This document shows positions 1 to 8,989 of a DNA stretch of 64,000 nucleotides, piece by piece (the stretch's first letter is position 1; each line of letters begins with the position of its first letter). The notes below the pieces were generated by a model that was not told the origin of the DNA, made no database searches, and saw only the letters and a list, made by a program, of their open reading frames with translations. The stretch comes from Arcticibacter sp. GTDB lineage: Bacteria; Bacteroidota; Bacteroidia; 2-12-FULL-35-15. Made by a program: the position numbers and the translations under genes. Where the stretch lies: NCBI GenBank assembly GCA_021155045.1, contig JAJNQB010000014.1, positions 62,001-126,000 of the forward strand, written 5' to 3'.

Positions 1-2
1 AA

Positions 3-1004
3 TTTATACGAAAACGTAAAGAGAATAGGATAAAACTAAATAAACTACAAGAGATAGATGATATTTTAGCTGCTCTGATTTATAGAATAAAAGTTTCTCA
101 AAATTTTGCACAACAAAACACACAAATATTATCATTGCTACAAAAAACAGTCAACGATTTTTCTAAGAATAAATCTATTAAGAATAGTTCTGCTCTACGT
201 TTTAAAATTTATCAATCTGTTAGCAGGATTTTACTTCAAAAGCATGATTATGTTTCGCTCGAAAAATATTTATTAAAAACTTTTACTGAATTTTCGAAAG
301 AAAAATTATTCAACAAAAACAATCATGAAATAAAACTTCAAATGCTAACGTATTTGATAAACTCATTGTTTAAAAACAAAAAAATAGATTTATCACTTAC
401 CTATACTGAGCATCTTAAAAATGCTATGAATGAGTTTGACAAAGTATTTTACGATAAATATTTGTTTTATTATTATAATTCATTAGTTATAAATTACTCT
501 GTTAAAAACATTGATAAAGCCATTGAAATATTACACGAAGCAAAAGATAATACAGTAATTAAAAAGCTTCCGATGTATAATGTATTTATTTATTTGAATT
601 TAGCTGTTTTAAATTTTGATAAAAAAAATTATAAAGAAGCTCTTCGTAGTTTAATTAAACCAATTATGAATGATGCTTTTAAAAATTTAGATGCTGCTTG
701 GCATTTAAAGTTGCAAGTGTTTGAGTTAATGATTCGCTATGAATTATCAGACTTGGATTACATTCAGAATAAACTACAACGAATTAAAAAAGATTTTGCA
801 GTATTATTAAAAATAAGTGCTTACAATAGGCAAAAGCTAATGCTTAATACACTTGAGTTACTATCTAGTGATAAGAGTGATAAAAAAACAAAGCAACTGA
901 AAAAAATTATTCAGTTGCTTGTTGGTAGTTCTGTTGAGAGTAGTTCAGACAGTGATTTAATTAATTATAACGATTGGCTAAATTCTTTGAAAAAAATCAG
1001 CTAG
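3..1004 (+). CDS. Helical-repeat (TPR-like) protein, 5'-truncated by the window edge
   Basis: The frame is open from base 3 to the TAG at 1004, giving 333 visible residues; the true start lies outside the window. The only initiation codon near the left end is an internal TTG at 135. The protein is almost entirely alpha-helical, rich in Lys, Leu, Asn and Tyr, with no signal peptide in the visible part. Its pattern of paired helices with leucine and tyrosine anchors resembles the proteins at 7142-8683 and 61451-62866, which suggests a TPR-like superhelix. Such long helical proteins are common and uncharacterised in Bacteroidota. The 3' end overlaps the convergent ATP-binding protein gene by 8 nt. 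I do not recognise a specific function. Confidence 0.75.
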   Translation, partial: FIRKRKENRIKLNKLQEIDDILAALIYRIKVSQNFAQQNTQILSLLQKTVNDFSKNKSIKNSSALRFKIYQSVSRILLQKHDYVSLEKYLLKTFTEFSKEKLFNKNNHEIKLQMLTYLINSLFKNKKIDLSLTYTEHLKNAMNEFDKVFYDKYLFYYYNSLVINYSVKNIDKAIEILHEAKDNTVIKKLPMYNVFIYLNLAVLNFDKKNYKEALRSLIKPIMNDAFKNLDAAWHLKLQVFELMIRYELSDLDYIQNKLQRIKKDFAVLLKISAYNRQKLMLNTLELLSSDKSDKKTKQLKKIIQLLVGSSVESSSDSDLINYNDWLNSLKKIS

Positions 1005-1419
1005 TAGGCATTTGAATTTTAAAATCTAAAATAACTTTGCTTCCATTGTCTTCAAATGAAACAGAGTCGGCTAATCTGCGCATTAAAAACACACCTCTTC
1101 CATTTGGATTTTCTATGTTTTCAGGGCTTGTTGGGTCTGGTAAATTATCATAGCTAAACCCTGTTCCTTCGTCTTTCACGATAAATGAAACCGTGTCCTT
1201 TTGAGATTTAAATGATATATCAATACTTTTAGCTGGGTTTGCTTTGTTGCCATGATATATAGCATTGTTTACAGCTTCGGTAATAGCAACCAATATGTTT
1301 CCATAATAGTCTTCACCAATGCTAAACAAATCGCATACATCTTCAATCATTTTTTCAACCAAAATAATATTTTCGGCTTTTGAAGTAATGCGTATTTTTT
1401 GATTTTCTGCGAGCACCAT
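997..1419 (-). CDS. RsbW/SpoIIAB-type ATP-binding protein (anti-sigma factor-like)
   Basis: This 140-residue protein is a single HATPase_c_2 domain of the kind found in serine-kinase anti-sigma factors. The N box is at residues 48-58 (EAVNNAIYHGN), the G1 box at 83-88 (DEGTGF), and the G2 box at 107-109 (GRG) followed by FLMRRLAD. These bind ATP-Mg in the GHKL fold. Family members phosphorylate an anti-sigma antagonist or bind a sigma factor; in Bacteroidota, which lack sigma-B, the partner is usually unknown. The ATG at 1419 lies one base after the stop of the DUF4175 gene, so the two are almost certainly cotranscribed and translationally coupled. No STAS-domain antagonist gene is visible beside it. 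Confidence 0.88.
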   Translation of the reverse strand: MVLAENQKIRITSKAENIILVEKMIEDVCDLFSIGEDYYGNILVAITEAVNNAIYHGNKANPAKSIDISFKSQKDTVSFIVKDEGTGFSYDNLPDPTSPENIENPNGRGVFLMRRLADSVSFEDNGSKVILDFKIQMPTS

Positions 1420-1420
1420 T

Positions 1421-4400
1421 TTAATTTTCTATGTTATTAAAATATTCGTTTACTTTATTTTTGTAAAAAGGGGTGAATGATGGCGGAACTGTTTTTAGCA
1501 ACTCCGTTTCTTTATTTTTCAGTCTGTTATACTCCAAAAATTGATTAGGGTTACTAAAATTTTCATTTTTTGCTTCATTTGATTGTCTTTTTTCATCCAT
1601 TTCCCTTTCTTTCTCTGCTTTTTCGTGCTCCAAGAGGCGGGTTAAAATTTCTTGCTGTCGCTTCATTGTTTCAGGACTAATTAGCTTATTTACCAAATCA
1701 GTTTCTGTTTCTTCCATTATATCCGCCAATTTGCTCATATTTCCGACACCTTTTCCATCTTTATTGAGTTGGTCAGCCATTTTTTGTATTTCCTTTCTAA
1801 TAGCTTCTTGCTGGGCAGCCAGTTTAGCTAGTTCTTGACTCATTCCTCCCATTCCCATAGCTCCTGGTTTTTGTCCAGGTTTATTGCCATTTTTCTCCAT
1901 GCCTTCTTTGAGTTTTTCAATTTGTTTATTCAGTTGCTCCTGCATTTGACGCATATTTGCCATAGATGGTTTCTGTCCTTTTCCTCCAGGCTTGTTACAA
2001 CTACCGGAACCAGGCATCTTATTTTTCATATTGTTTTGCATTTGGCTCAATGCTTCACTAAGCATTAATGCTAAATTATTTATGGAGGTCATGGCAAACT
2101 GCTGGCGACTTTGTGCTTCTTGCTTATGGTTCTTACCGTCATAATTAATTGTTTGAGCTTCCTTTATTTCTTCAACCGCTTTTTCCATGTTCATATTTAT
2201 TGCACTTATTTCCTTATTCACCGTTGCTTGTATCTGAGGAACTCTTTTACTTAATGCAAGTAAACTATCTTCAATCATTTTGCTATCATCTTGCAACTTT
2301 TTTTGTTTTTGAGTGATTTTATAATACTGCGGGTCGTTTGGTTTTGTTTTTGCTAAATCTGCCATTAATGTTTCTTGACTGAATGACAACTGAATCAAAT
2401 TCTCCAACAAATCGCGCAACTTATCAATATCTTCTGAGGCTTGTTCTTGATCCATTTTTTGTTGCATAGCAGAAAGTTGATCGCTCATTTTTTGCATTTT
2501 TTCAGCTGCATTTTTTTGCGATTTGGAAGCATTCTTTTTTTCGTTTTTTTGCAGTTGTTCACTACTATTTTGCATTTCTTTTTGAATTTCTTGCTGCTGT
2601 TGTTCTGTATTTTCAAGCTTTTTAGGTTCTTCCAACTCCGAATTTTTCTTCTCCATATCCTTCATGTCTTTTTTCAAATCTTCAAATTCTTTGTTTAAAG
2701 CATCTTGTTTTTCTTTTTGTTCGTTTGCATTTGACTTTTTTTCTTCAGTCTGTTTCGATAAATCATCTTGTTTCTTCGAAAGTTCGTTCAGCTTATCGAT
2801 ATTCTGTTGTAACTTTTGTTCAAACTCTAATTGTTTAAATATTTCAAGATTTCTGTCCAACTCTTTCATTAAGTCTTTATTGTCCAACTTCATTTTGTCG
2901 AGCGCTTCTTGTATTTTATCTTTATCCAATTTTCCAAGAAGCTTTTGTAATTCATTATATTTCTCCTTCATTTCAGGTGTCATTACTTTATCAAACAATT
3001 CTTCCAACTGTTTTTGTTTGTCTAACATCTGTTCATCCGGTTGTTTGTATTCATTCTGCTGTTGATTATTTAAAGAATTTTGATTTTTAATGTTTTCAAC
3101 CTTTTTTTCTAACTCTTTTTGTTTGTTTAAGAGTTCTTCCATTTTCTTTTTTTCTTCCCAGGTAAGTGTTTTTTTCTCTGCTACCTTTCTTTGTAAATCG
3201 GCTAATTGTTTTTGAATGTCTTTTGCTTGCGAAATACTTTCTTGTAAATCATCTTTTATTTTATCATTGTTTTTATCTGTATTAGCAGCAAGTTCTTTTA
3301 AAGTAGGTGCTTTAAATACTTTTTTATCGGAACGTGTAGATTTACTTCCTAAAACACCATCATTGTCAGATACTTCAAAGTAATATTCAATTTGATCGCC
3401 AGGGTTTACTTCAAGTACATTCAAATCCCAATAATGAAAAAAATAAGTTTGTGTAACTGCTTTATTGAAAGCAATTGGTGATGAATTAGTAGTTATTTTT
3501 TTATAATTATCCGTTACAACACTATCATTGTTGCTAATAAAACGATAATTGAATGAAAGTTTATTAAATCCATAATCATCTTTTATTTCTCCTTTAAAAT
3601 AAAGACGTTTGTTAGATACAGAATCTTTTTTTTCCTCTACCGAAATTTGAGGATAAGCATCAGAAATAACATTTATAGCATAAGTAACCGAATCTTTGTT
3701 TTTCAAAAATTGGTTTGCAGTAGTTACAGAATAATTTTTATCCTTTAAAAAACGATTGCTATAGCTGAACTTATTTTCAGATGATGGTTGAACTAAAAAG
3801 GAAGTATCATTAAAATTTAATTTTAATTGATTTGTATTTTGGGTATTAAAATTCCAATTAACTTTTGTTCCAGCGGGGATAATCAAATCCCCTGTGTTTT
3901 GTATTACTTCATCTTTTTTATTTAAATATTTTGGATAGTTCAATACAATTTCAAAATTCAATAGGATTGGATTAGGAAGCGCAACTAACTCATACTGCTT
4001 AGATTTAAAACCATCTGCAACTAATTGGAACAATGTATTTTTTTGAATGTTTTTAAAAACATATTTAAAATTTACAATGTCCTTTTTTTCAAGTTTAAAT
4101 TCATTACCTGCAATTTCAATAAAAACATTATCTGGCACTTCATTTCCTGTAAGTTTTATTTCCAAATCAAAATCTTCTTGAGCAATGGCAATTAAATTTT
4201 TATTTGTAATAACAAATTGAAATGGGGCTTCTTTCTCAAAATAAGTCCCATGATTCACGATACGCTTTGTACTATCGGTTATAATACTAGGAGATGAAAA
4301 TAAAATAATCACAATTAAAAAAAAAGGCACCAAAGCATATTTTAAATACTTTTTGTTTTGTGAAAAATCAACAGCTGCAGTAAAAGGTATAGGTTTTAGT

Positions 4401-4819
4401 TCTATAATTTTCTGATTAATACTTGCATACAACAATTGAGATTCATCAATTGTATTTCCTTTATTTTGCTCTTGAAGTTGCAATACATTGATTAATTTGT
4501 CTTGAATAGCATGAAAGTGTTTTCCAATAATTGATGAAGCTTCTTGATAGGAAATTATTTTTCCGTATTTATAAAGTTTAGAAATCGGAATAGCAATGTA
4601 TCTTAACAACACAGAAAAACTAAATATCAAGAAAGAATAAAAAAGAATACCGCGAACAGTGGAATTAAAATGTCCGAAATACTCAACAATAGTTGCGGAA
4701 ATAAAAAATAGTAATAACAAAGAAATACTATAAATCATCCCTTTTAAAAGTTGATTTTTATAGTACTTACGAATAAACTCGTCTATCTTTTGAATCAGTG
4801 TTTGATAATTACTTCCCAT
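1421..4819 (-). CDS. DUF4175 family membrane protein with very long coiled coil
   Basis: An 1132-residue protein typical of the Bacteroidota DUF4175 family. Two membrane helices lie near residues 27-45 and 56-78 and a third near 157-178. They are followed by a beta-rich, probably extracytoplasmic region (about 190-500) and then by a long Gln/Lys/Glu-rich coiled coil (about 510-1100) with several Met/Gly/Pro-rich breaks around 930-1000. The C-terminal tail is short and soluble. No enzymatic motif is visible; homologs are sometimes labelled ATPase, but I see no Walker motif. It starts at ATG 4819, directly downstream of a palindrome and a TATATTTG element, and is followed after one base by the RsbW-like gene. 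A structural or scaffolding envelope role is an inference. Confidence 0.85.
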   Translation of the reverse strand: MGSNYQTLIQKIDEFIRKYYKNQLLKGMIYSISLLLLFFISATIVEYFGHFNSTVRGILFYSFLIFSFSVLLRYIAIPISKLYKYGKIISYQEASSIIGKHFHAIQDKLINVLQLQEQNKGNTIDESQLLYASINQKIIELKPIPFTAAVDFSQNKKYLKYALVPFFLIVIILFSSPSIITDSTKRIVNHGTYFEKEAPFQFVITNKNLIAIAQEDFDLEIKLTGNEVPDNVFIEIAGNEFKLEKKDIVNFKYVFKNIQKNTLFQLVADGFKSKQYELVALPNPILLNFEIVLNYPKYLNKKDEVIQNTGDLIIPAGTKVNWNFNTQNTNQLKLNFNDTSFLVQPSSENKFSYSNRFLKDKNYSVTTANQFLKNKDSVTYAINVISDAYPQISVEEKKDSVSNKRLYFKGEIKDDYGFNKLSFNYRFISNNDSVVTDNYKKITTNSSPIAFNKAVTQTYFFHYWDLNVLEVNPGDQIEYYFEVSDNDGVLGSKSTRSDKKVFKAPTLKELAANTDKNNDKIKDDLQESISQAKDIQKQLADLQRKVAEKKTLTWEEKKKMEELLNKQKELEKKVENIKNQNSLNNQQQNEYKQPDEQMLDKQKQLEELFDKVMTPEMKEKYNELQKLLGKLDKDKIQEALDKMKLDNKDLMKELDRNLEIFKQLEFEQKLQQNIDKLNELSKKQDDLSKQTEEKKSNANEQKEKQDALNKEFEDLKKDMKDMEKKNSELEEPKKLENTEQQQQEIQKEMQNSSEQLQKNEKKNASKSQKNAAEKMQKMSDQLSAMQQKMDQEQASEDIDKLRDLLENLIQLSFSQETLMADLAKTKPNDPQYYKITQKQKKLQDDSKMIEDSLLALSKRVPQIQATVNKEISAINMNMEKAVEEIKEAQTINYDGKNHKQEAQSRQQFAMTSINNLALMLSEALSQMQNNMKNKMPGSGSCNKPGGKGQKPSMANMRQMQEQLNKQIEKLKEGMEKNGNKPGQKPGAMGMGGMSQELAKLAAQQEAIRKEIQKMADQLNKDGKGVGNMSKLADIMEETETDLVNKLISPETMKRQQEILTRLLEHEKAEKEREMDEKRQSNEAKNENFSNPNQFLEYNRLKNKETELLKTVPPSFTPFYKNKVNEYFNNIEN

Positions 4820-4828
4820 CCTTTTTCA

Positions 4829-4865
4829 GTAACGTAAATATGATATTTATGTTACATCAAATATA
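4829..4865 (-). promoter_or_regulatory. -7 element plus 27-nt palindrome upstream of the DUF4175 operon
   Basis: On the minus strand TATATTTG (4865-4858) matches the Bacteroidota -7 consensus TAnnTTTG. I found no TTG at the usual -33 distance. Immediately downstream, 4829-4855 is a near-perfect palindrome: 13-nt arms with one G/A difference around a central base at 4842. It would lie over or just after the transcription start and 10 nt before the ATG. This is either an operator or a 5'-leader hairpin. Confidence 0.5.
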
Positions 4866-4898
4866 GTTAATTATCAACGTTTAACCTGTAATATGGTT

Positions 4899-5630
4899 TT
4901 ATTTAGAATTGACTACAATTTTTTTAGTGCTAATTGCTTTATTGTTGTTTATTATGAATGAGTAAAAATAAACGCCAGCATTCAAATCTTCAATATTAAT
5001 TTTTAAAACTCCTTGTCTGTCGTTTACGGGGATTTCTTTTACTGCTTTTCCTAGCATATCATACATTACCACTTTTGCTGTTTGAACATATTCATTCAAA
5101 TCATATTTAAGAGAATAAAAAACTGATGATGGATTTGGATATGCATTTGATAAAACAGCATTTGCTTTTGCTTCATTTATTCCAACAGTTATATTAAAAT
5201 TAATTATAAAAAAAGAAGAGTCGGCAGGATTTGACACATCAAAGAACACAAATTTGTATGTGGAGATGCCAGATTCGCTTTCACCATGTGTATAATGCGT
5301 TAAAAATGAAGTATCAGTGGCTGCCGAAGGGATTGCAATTCCGAAAGGAGATACATCTGTATTTGGATCATAGCAAGAAGTCCAACAGAAATCGTTAATG
5401 GCAAAAATACTAACATTTAATTTATATCTTCTGACCTTCACATTTTTTGTTGAAACAGAATTATTTTGAACTTTTGCATGATAAATAATCTGATTAAATG
5501 TTTCTGTACTATTAACATCAACCGTTTGGCTGGTTATATTCGCACCAAATTCATCTTTTATCATAAAAGACTGAGCGTTTACTTGGTTAGCAACAAGGGC
5601 AACAATAATTGATAGTACTATTTTTTTCAT
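4899..5630 (-). CDS. Secreted protein with T9SS type A sorting domain
   Basis: A 243-residue protein starting at ATG 5630 with a Sec signal peptide (residues 1-20, ending NQVNAQ). The middle part (about 25-150) is a beta-rich extracellular domain with two close cysteines in FCWTSCYD. The C-terminal 80 residues form a type A T9SS sorting domain: YPNP near residue 167, then VVMYDMLGKAV, a GVYFYS strand and a basic KKIVV end. T9SS carries such proteins across the outer membrane and removes the domain. It is preceded by a T9SS gene on the same strand, 81 nt away. The passenger domain is not one I recognise. Confidence 0.85.
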   Translation of the reverse strand: MKKIVLSIIVALVANQVNAQSFMIKDEFGANITSQTVDVNSTETFNQIIYHAKVQNNSVSTKNVKVRRYKLNVSIFAINDFCWTSCYDPNTDVSPFGIAIPSAATDTSFLTHYTHGESESGISTYKFVFFDVSNPADSSFFIINFNITVGINEAKANAVLSNAYPNPSSVFYSLKYDLNEYVQTAKVVMYDMLGKAVKEIPVNDRQGVLKINIEDLNAGVYFYSFIINNNKAISTKKIVVNSK

Positions 5631-5711
5631 TTTTTCTGTTTTAAGTAGATTTGATATACAATATTAATGATATTTTTGTTTTTTAGCAACTAATTGAAAT
5701 TGTTATTCTTA

Positions 5712-7139
5712 TTAATCGATAATCATTTTTTTACGCACCAATTGATTATTATTATTCACTTCAACAATATACATGCCCTTTGACAAAAAGCCTTCGAGGG
5801 AAAAAAACTGATTTTTTGAATCAATTTCTTGACTGAATATTTTTTTGCCTTCGATAGAATATATTATTATTGACAATCGAGTGGATTCTACGCTTGTTTG
5901 TAAAAAAAAGTTACCAGAATTAGGATTTGGTGAAATTATTACAGAAAAATCTCTTCTTTTATCTTTTTCCAAGCCAGATATTGCTCCTGAATCTTTGTCG
6001 ATATGCAACAGATAGTATTGGTCGTCAGAAAATTCTACATTAAAATATTTCCCCGTTATATAGTATCCATTATCTAATGAAGGAATGATTTGATAGCCTA
6101 TATCAACCCCTAAACCGCCATAACCTCTTCCCCAAATTTCATTCCCGACACTATCAATTTTTAAAACCGCCAAATCTATTGGAGCTCCTCCATTAAATGA
6201 GTTTGAATAGCCTGTTAAAATAAATCCATTATCATAAGATTCGCAAATAGAAAAACAAGCGTCTGTGGTAGTAACACCTCCATAAAGTTTTTTCCAAATA
6301 CTCACACCATTGGTATCAATTTTTTCAAAAAACATATCGTAAGGCGATGCTGTTGAAATCTCCGTTTCGCCATAAGAAATAAGATAATTATCTGAAGTTA
6401 CAAAAATTCCTTGACATCCGTTATTCAGAGAGTCGCCATAGGTATATTGCCAAATAATGTTTCCATTCGCATCCATTTTTGTTAATTCAACATCATAAGC
6501 ACCAGCACCAAAACTACGTGAATCAGAAGTTAGGATTAAGTTTCCACCAGGTAATTGTTTTATCATTGATGCATAATCATTATCGGAGCCACCAATAGAT
6601 TTATCCCATAAATAATTTCCGTTTGTATCAATTTTTAATACAAATGCATTGTTATAGCCAAAAGTATCCGTTTGAAAGCCCGCAGCAACAAAGCCTCCAT
6701 CTAATGTTTGTTCGATACTTTGAGCTGATTCATTAAGAGGCGAGGAAAACACATATTGCCAAATAATATTTCCTATAGTATCTATTTTATATATAAGAAT
6801 ATCTTTATCACTAGACGAAACTAATGCATCGCCTAACAAAATTAAACTACCATCTGCGCAAGTATTTATACAATATCCATTGTTTGGGTTATTATCGCCA
6901 TAATATTCTGTCCATTGTTCATTACCATACCTATCCAGTTTCAACAAAGAAATATCCGTACCGCCTAAATTGCCCGAAGCAGAATTACCACAAATAAAAA
7001 CACTTCCAGTTGAAAGTTGCACTATTGAACGAGAATAGTCTGGAAGTGCTGTGCCAAATTGTTTTTCAAAAAACAAGGTTTGAGAAACAATTTGTAAATT
7101 AAAAAAGCAAATTAATATTAATATTAAAGGTTTTTTCAT
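5712..7139 (-). CDS. Secreted beta-propeller-like repeat protein with T9SS sorting domain
   Basis: A 475-residue protein. I place the start at ATG 7139; it gives a clean signal peptide (MKKPLILILICFFNLQIVSQ), whereas the in-frame TTG two codons upstream overlaps the previous stop. The passenger has six repeats of about 55 residues built on D..GN..W...YGG (for example DTNGNYLWDKSIGG and DSVGNEIWGRGYGG), each followed by a short GG.I..G strand pair, consistent with a propeller. The C-terminus has PNPNSGN and SKGMYIVEV, a type A sorting domain. The same repeat architecture occurs at 21256-22680, so these are paralogs. The gene begins 2 nt after the stop of the helical-repeat gene at 7142, implying one transcript. 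A surface-adhesion role is possible but unproven. Confidence 0.85.
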   Translation of the reverse strand: MKKPLILILICFFNLQIVSQTLFFEKQFGTALPDYSRSIVQLSTGSVFICGNSASGNLGGTDISLLKLDRYGNEQWTEYYGDNNPNNGYCINTCADGSLILLGDALVSSSDKDILIYKIDTIGNIIWQYVFSSPLNESAQSIEQTLDGGFVAAGFQTDTFGYNNAFVLKIDTNGNYLWDKSIGGSDNDYASMIKQLPGGNLILTSDSRSFGAGAYDVELTKMDANGNIIWQYTYGDSLNNGCQGIFVTSDNYLISYGETEISTASPYDMFFEKIDTNGVSIWKKLYGGVTTTDACFSICESYDNGFILTGYSNSFNGGAPIDLAVLKIDSVGNEIWGRGYGGLGVDIGYQIIPSLDNGYYITGKYFNVEFSDDQYYLLHIDKDSGAISGLEKDKRRDFSVIISPNPNSGNFFLQTSVESTRLSIIIYSIEGKKIFSQEIDSKNQFFSLEGFLSKGMYIVEVNNNNQLVRKKMIID

Positions 7140-7141
7140 TT

Positions 7142-8683
7142 TCAATTTTTTACTGTTTGAATTTTTATTTTTGGTAAATTTTTAATTACAATTTCATCAA
7201 ATGCTTTGTTCGAAATTTTGCTTTCTAACCAACTCATAATATCAAAATATTGTAAAAATTTTTGTTCTAATGGGTCTTTAACAATTGGAACAAGTGATTT
7301 TTGTAACTGCTTAAAAAATGCAATTGTTTCTGTTTTTGAATTTACATTTATAAGTTTTCTGATAGATGTTAAAATGATTTTTTCTAATTGATATAACTTT
7401 TGTTTGCTTGCCAAAAAACGATATGTTGATTTTATTCTATACTCCATAATGTCAAATTTTCCCAATTCATAATGCAATACAATTTCCATTATTCTTCCTA
7501 TACATTCTAAATCTTGGCGTATGGTTGAATCCGATGCAATATTTGCTCTTACCAACCATTTTAAAGCTTGTTTATATTGTTCTGCAATCATTAATAAAGA
7601 TGTTACCTGCCAATAAATAATTTCTTTTAATAACTTGTCTGAGTCTTTGTTGTTTTCCAAAATACTTTCAATCTCAGGAATAAGCTGTAAACATTTTTTT
7701 ATGTTTCCCATTCTAAAATAAACATTAAGCTTTGTATTATATGCTTTCATTAAAATATTCAATTTTTGTGCATCACTTTTGGGTTTTAGCAATTCCATTT
7801 TAGAAATATATTCTAATGCTTCGTGGTATTTTCCTATGTTATAACATTGGATACTGTGTCGATATAAAAATTGCGTTGGAAAATTCACATTGGTTTCAAT
7901 AACCTGAGGATATTGCTCTATAAGCTTTATTAATCTTAATGAAAATTCATAGCACTGCAAGGAATCTTCTATATAATTATAATAACTTGCATATAATTCA
8001 TAAAATAAAACTTTTGCGTTAATTGAAAGCGCCTGTTTTTCATTTTTTACCAACGATGATTTTAAAAACCAATCATACGCTTTAACTTCCTGTTCATTCC
8101 GCAAAACACCCATTTCAATTCTTTGCACATACAACCTATTTTTTAGACTTTCGTATTCTGCAATGTTCTTAATTTTCATCGCACATTGTTCAATCTCTTC
8201 AATTAAATTATCCGAATTGTCTTTTAAAACACCAACACTATATTGCATCCTATAAATACTTTGTTCCATTAAGTTAATTTCAGGAATGTAAGTCAATTTT
8301 TCATTTGCAATAGCCATTTCTTTAGCTTTTTTTAAAAGCTTTTTTGCTTGGCTGTGTAATCCCTTATCTACCAATATTTCTATTCTATTTAAAAGACTTC
8401 GGATTTCTGTTGTTGAATTTTTATGATAGGCTTCTAAACTTTCCAAAACCATATCGTATAAATAGTTTTTTGCTACTGCAAATTGTTTAACAAATCGTTC
8501 ATTTCTAAATTTGTTCAGTAATTTTTTTTCGTTGTATTCCTTTTGATTATCAATAGCATCAAATATCTTGGTGTAATTGTTCTGTTCATTACGCACATGA
8601 AAATTTGCGTGCTTTTTAAAGTACCCTTTTTCGGATTTACTTAAAGACTTTATTAATTTAAATAATGTATCGGTGGTCTTCAT
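7142..8683 (-). CDS. Cytoplasmic helical-repeat (TPR-like) protein
   Basis: A 513-residue all-helical protein without signal peptide or membrane segment, starting at ATG 8683. The N-terminus (LFKLIKSLSKSEKGYFKKHA) is a recurring signature of a large Bacteroidota family of uncharacterised helical proteins. The body contains paired helices with Tyr/Leu spacing that resemble degenerate TPR units. The start of the 61451-62866 protein (LLQSLNKNEIALIKSKR) aligns with this N-terminus. It is the first gene of an operon with the T9SS cargo gene 2 nt downstream. A scaffold or regulator linked to that cargo is an inference from position only. Confidence 0.75.
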   Translation of the reverse strand: MKTTDTLFKLIKSLSKSEKGYFKKHANFHVRNEQNNYTKIFDAIDNQKEYNEKKLLNKFRNERFVKQFAVAKNYLYDMVLESLEAYHKNSTTEIRSLLNRIEILVDKGLHSQAKKLLKKAKEMAIANEKLTYIPEINLMEQSIYRMQYSVGVLKDNSDNLIEEIEQCAMKIKNIAEYESLKNRLYVQRIEMGVLRNEQEVKAYDWFLKSSLVKNEKQALSINAKVLFYELYASYYNYIEDSLQCYEFSLRLIKLIEQYPQVIETNVNFPTQFLYRHSIQCYNIGKYHEALEYISKMELLKPKSDAQKLNILMKAYNTKLNVYFRMGNIKKCLQLIPEIESILENNKDSDKLLKEIIYWQVTSLLMIAEQYKQALKWLVRANIASDSTIRQDLECIGRIMEIVLHYELGKFDIMEYRIKSTYRFLASKQKLYQLEKIILTSIRKLINVNSKTETIAFFKQLQKSLVPIVKDPLEQKFLQYFDIMSWLESKISNKAFDEIVIKNLPKIKIQTVKN

Positions 8684-8989
8684 TTGGCAATATTAATGAC
8701 AAAAATGATTTGTTTTTAATTCAATTAAATTTAAAAATATAAGCTCGAAAGCTAAAAATAAAATTTAAGCAAAAATACTAATTTTATTAATAATTAAATT
8801 ATAATATACTTATCGAATACTAATAATAAATTTAATTATTGTTGATTTTGGGAATAAGGCAAACTATATTTGACTTAAGATTTGAATCTGATATATTTGT
8901 TTTGATGAAAACTTTTAAATATATTCGTATGCAATCTTAAGAATAAAAAAATAAATCTCTTTATAAATTTAAACTAAAATCCAACAACC
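8684..8989. promoter_or_regulatory. Divergent intergenic region with candidate promoter (8897-8927, + strand)
   Basis: This 306-nt AT-rich gap separates divergent genes. On the plus strand a TTG at 8897-8899 is followed after 20 nt by TATATTCG (8920-8927), one mismatch from TAnnTTTG, giving a plausible promoter about 63 nt before the ATG at 8990. No ORF, hairpin or RNA gene was recognised in the rest. Confidence 0.4.

Noticed and set aside
1835..3065. Several open frames on the plus strand inside the DUF4175 gene
   Set aside because: They are antisense shadows of the Lys/Gln-rich coiled coil, with His/Phe/Ser-rich compositions, no signals and no homology-like motifs.
8684..8989. Short ORFs in the AT-rich gap before 8990
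   Set aside because: Frames are short, start-poor and low-complexity; none has a signal or lipobox as the 33070 gene does.
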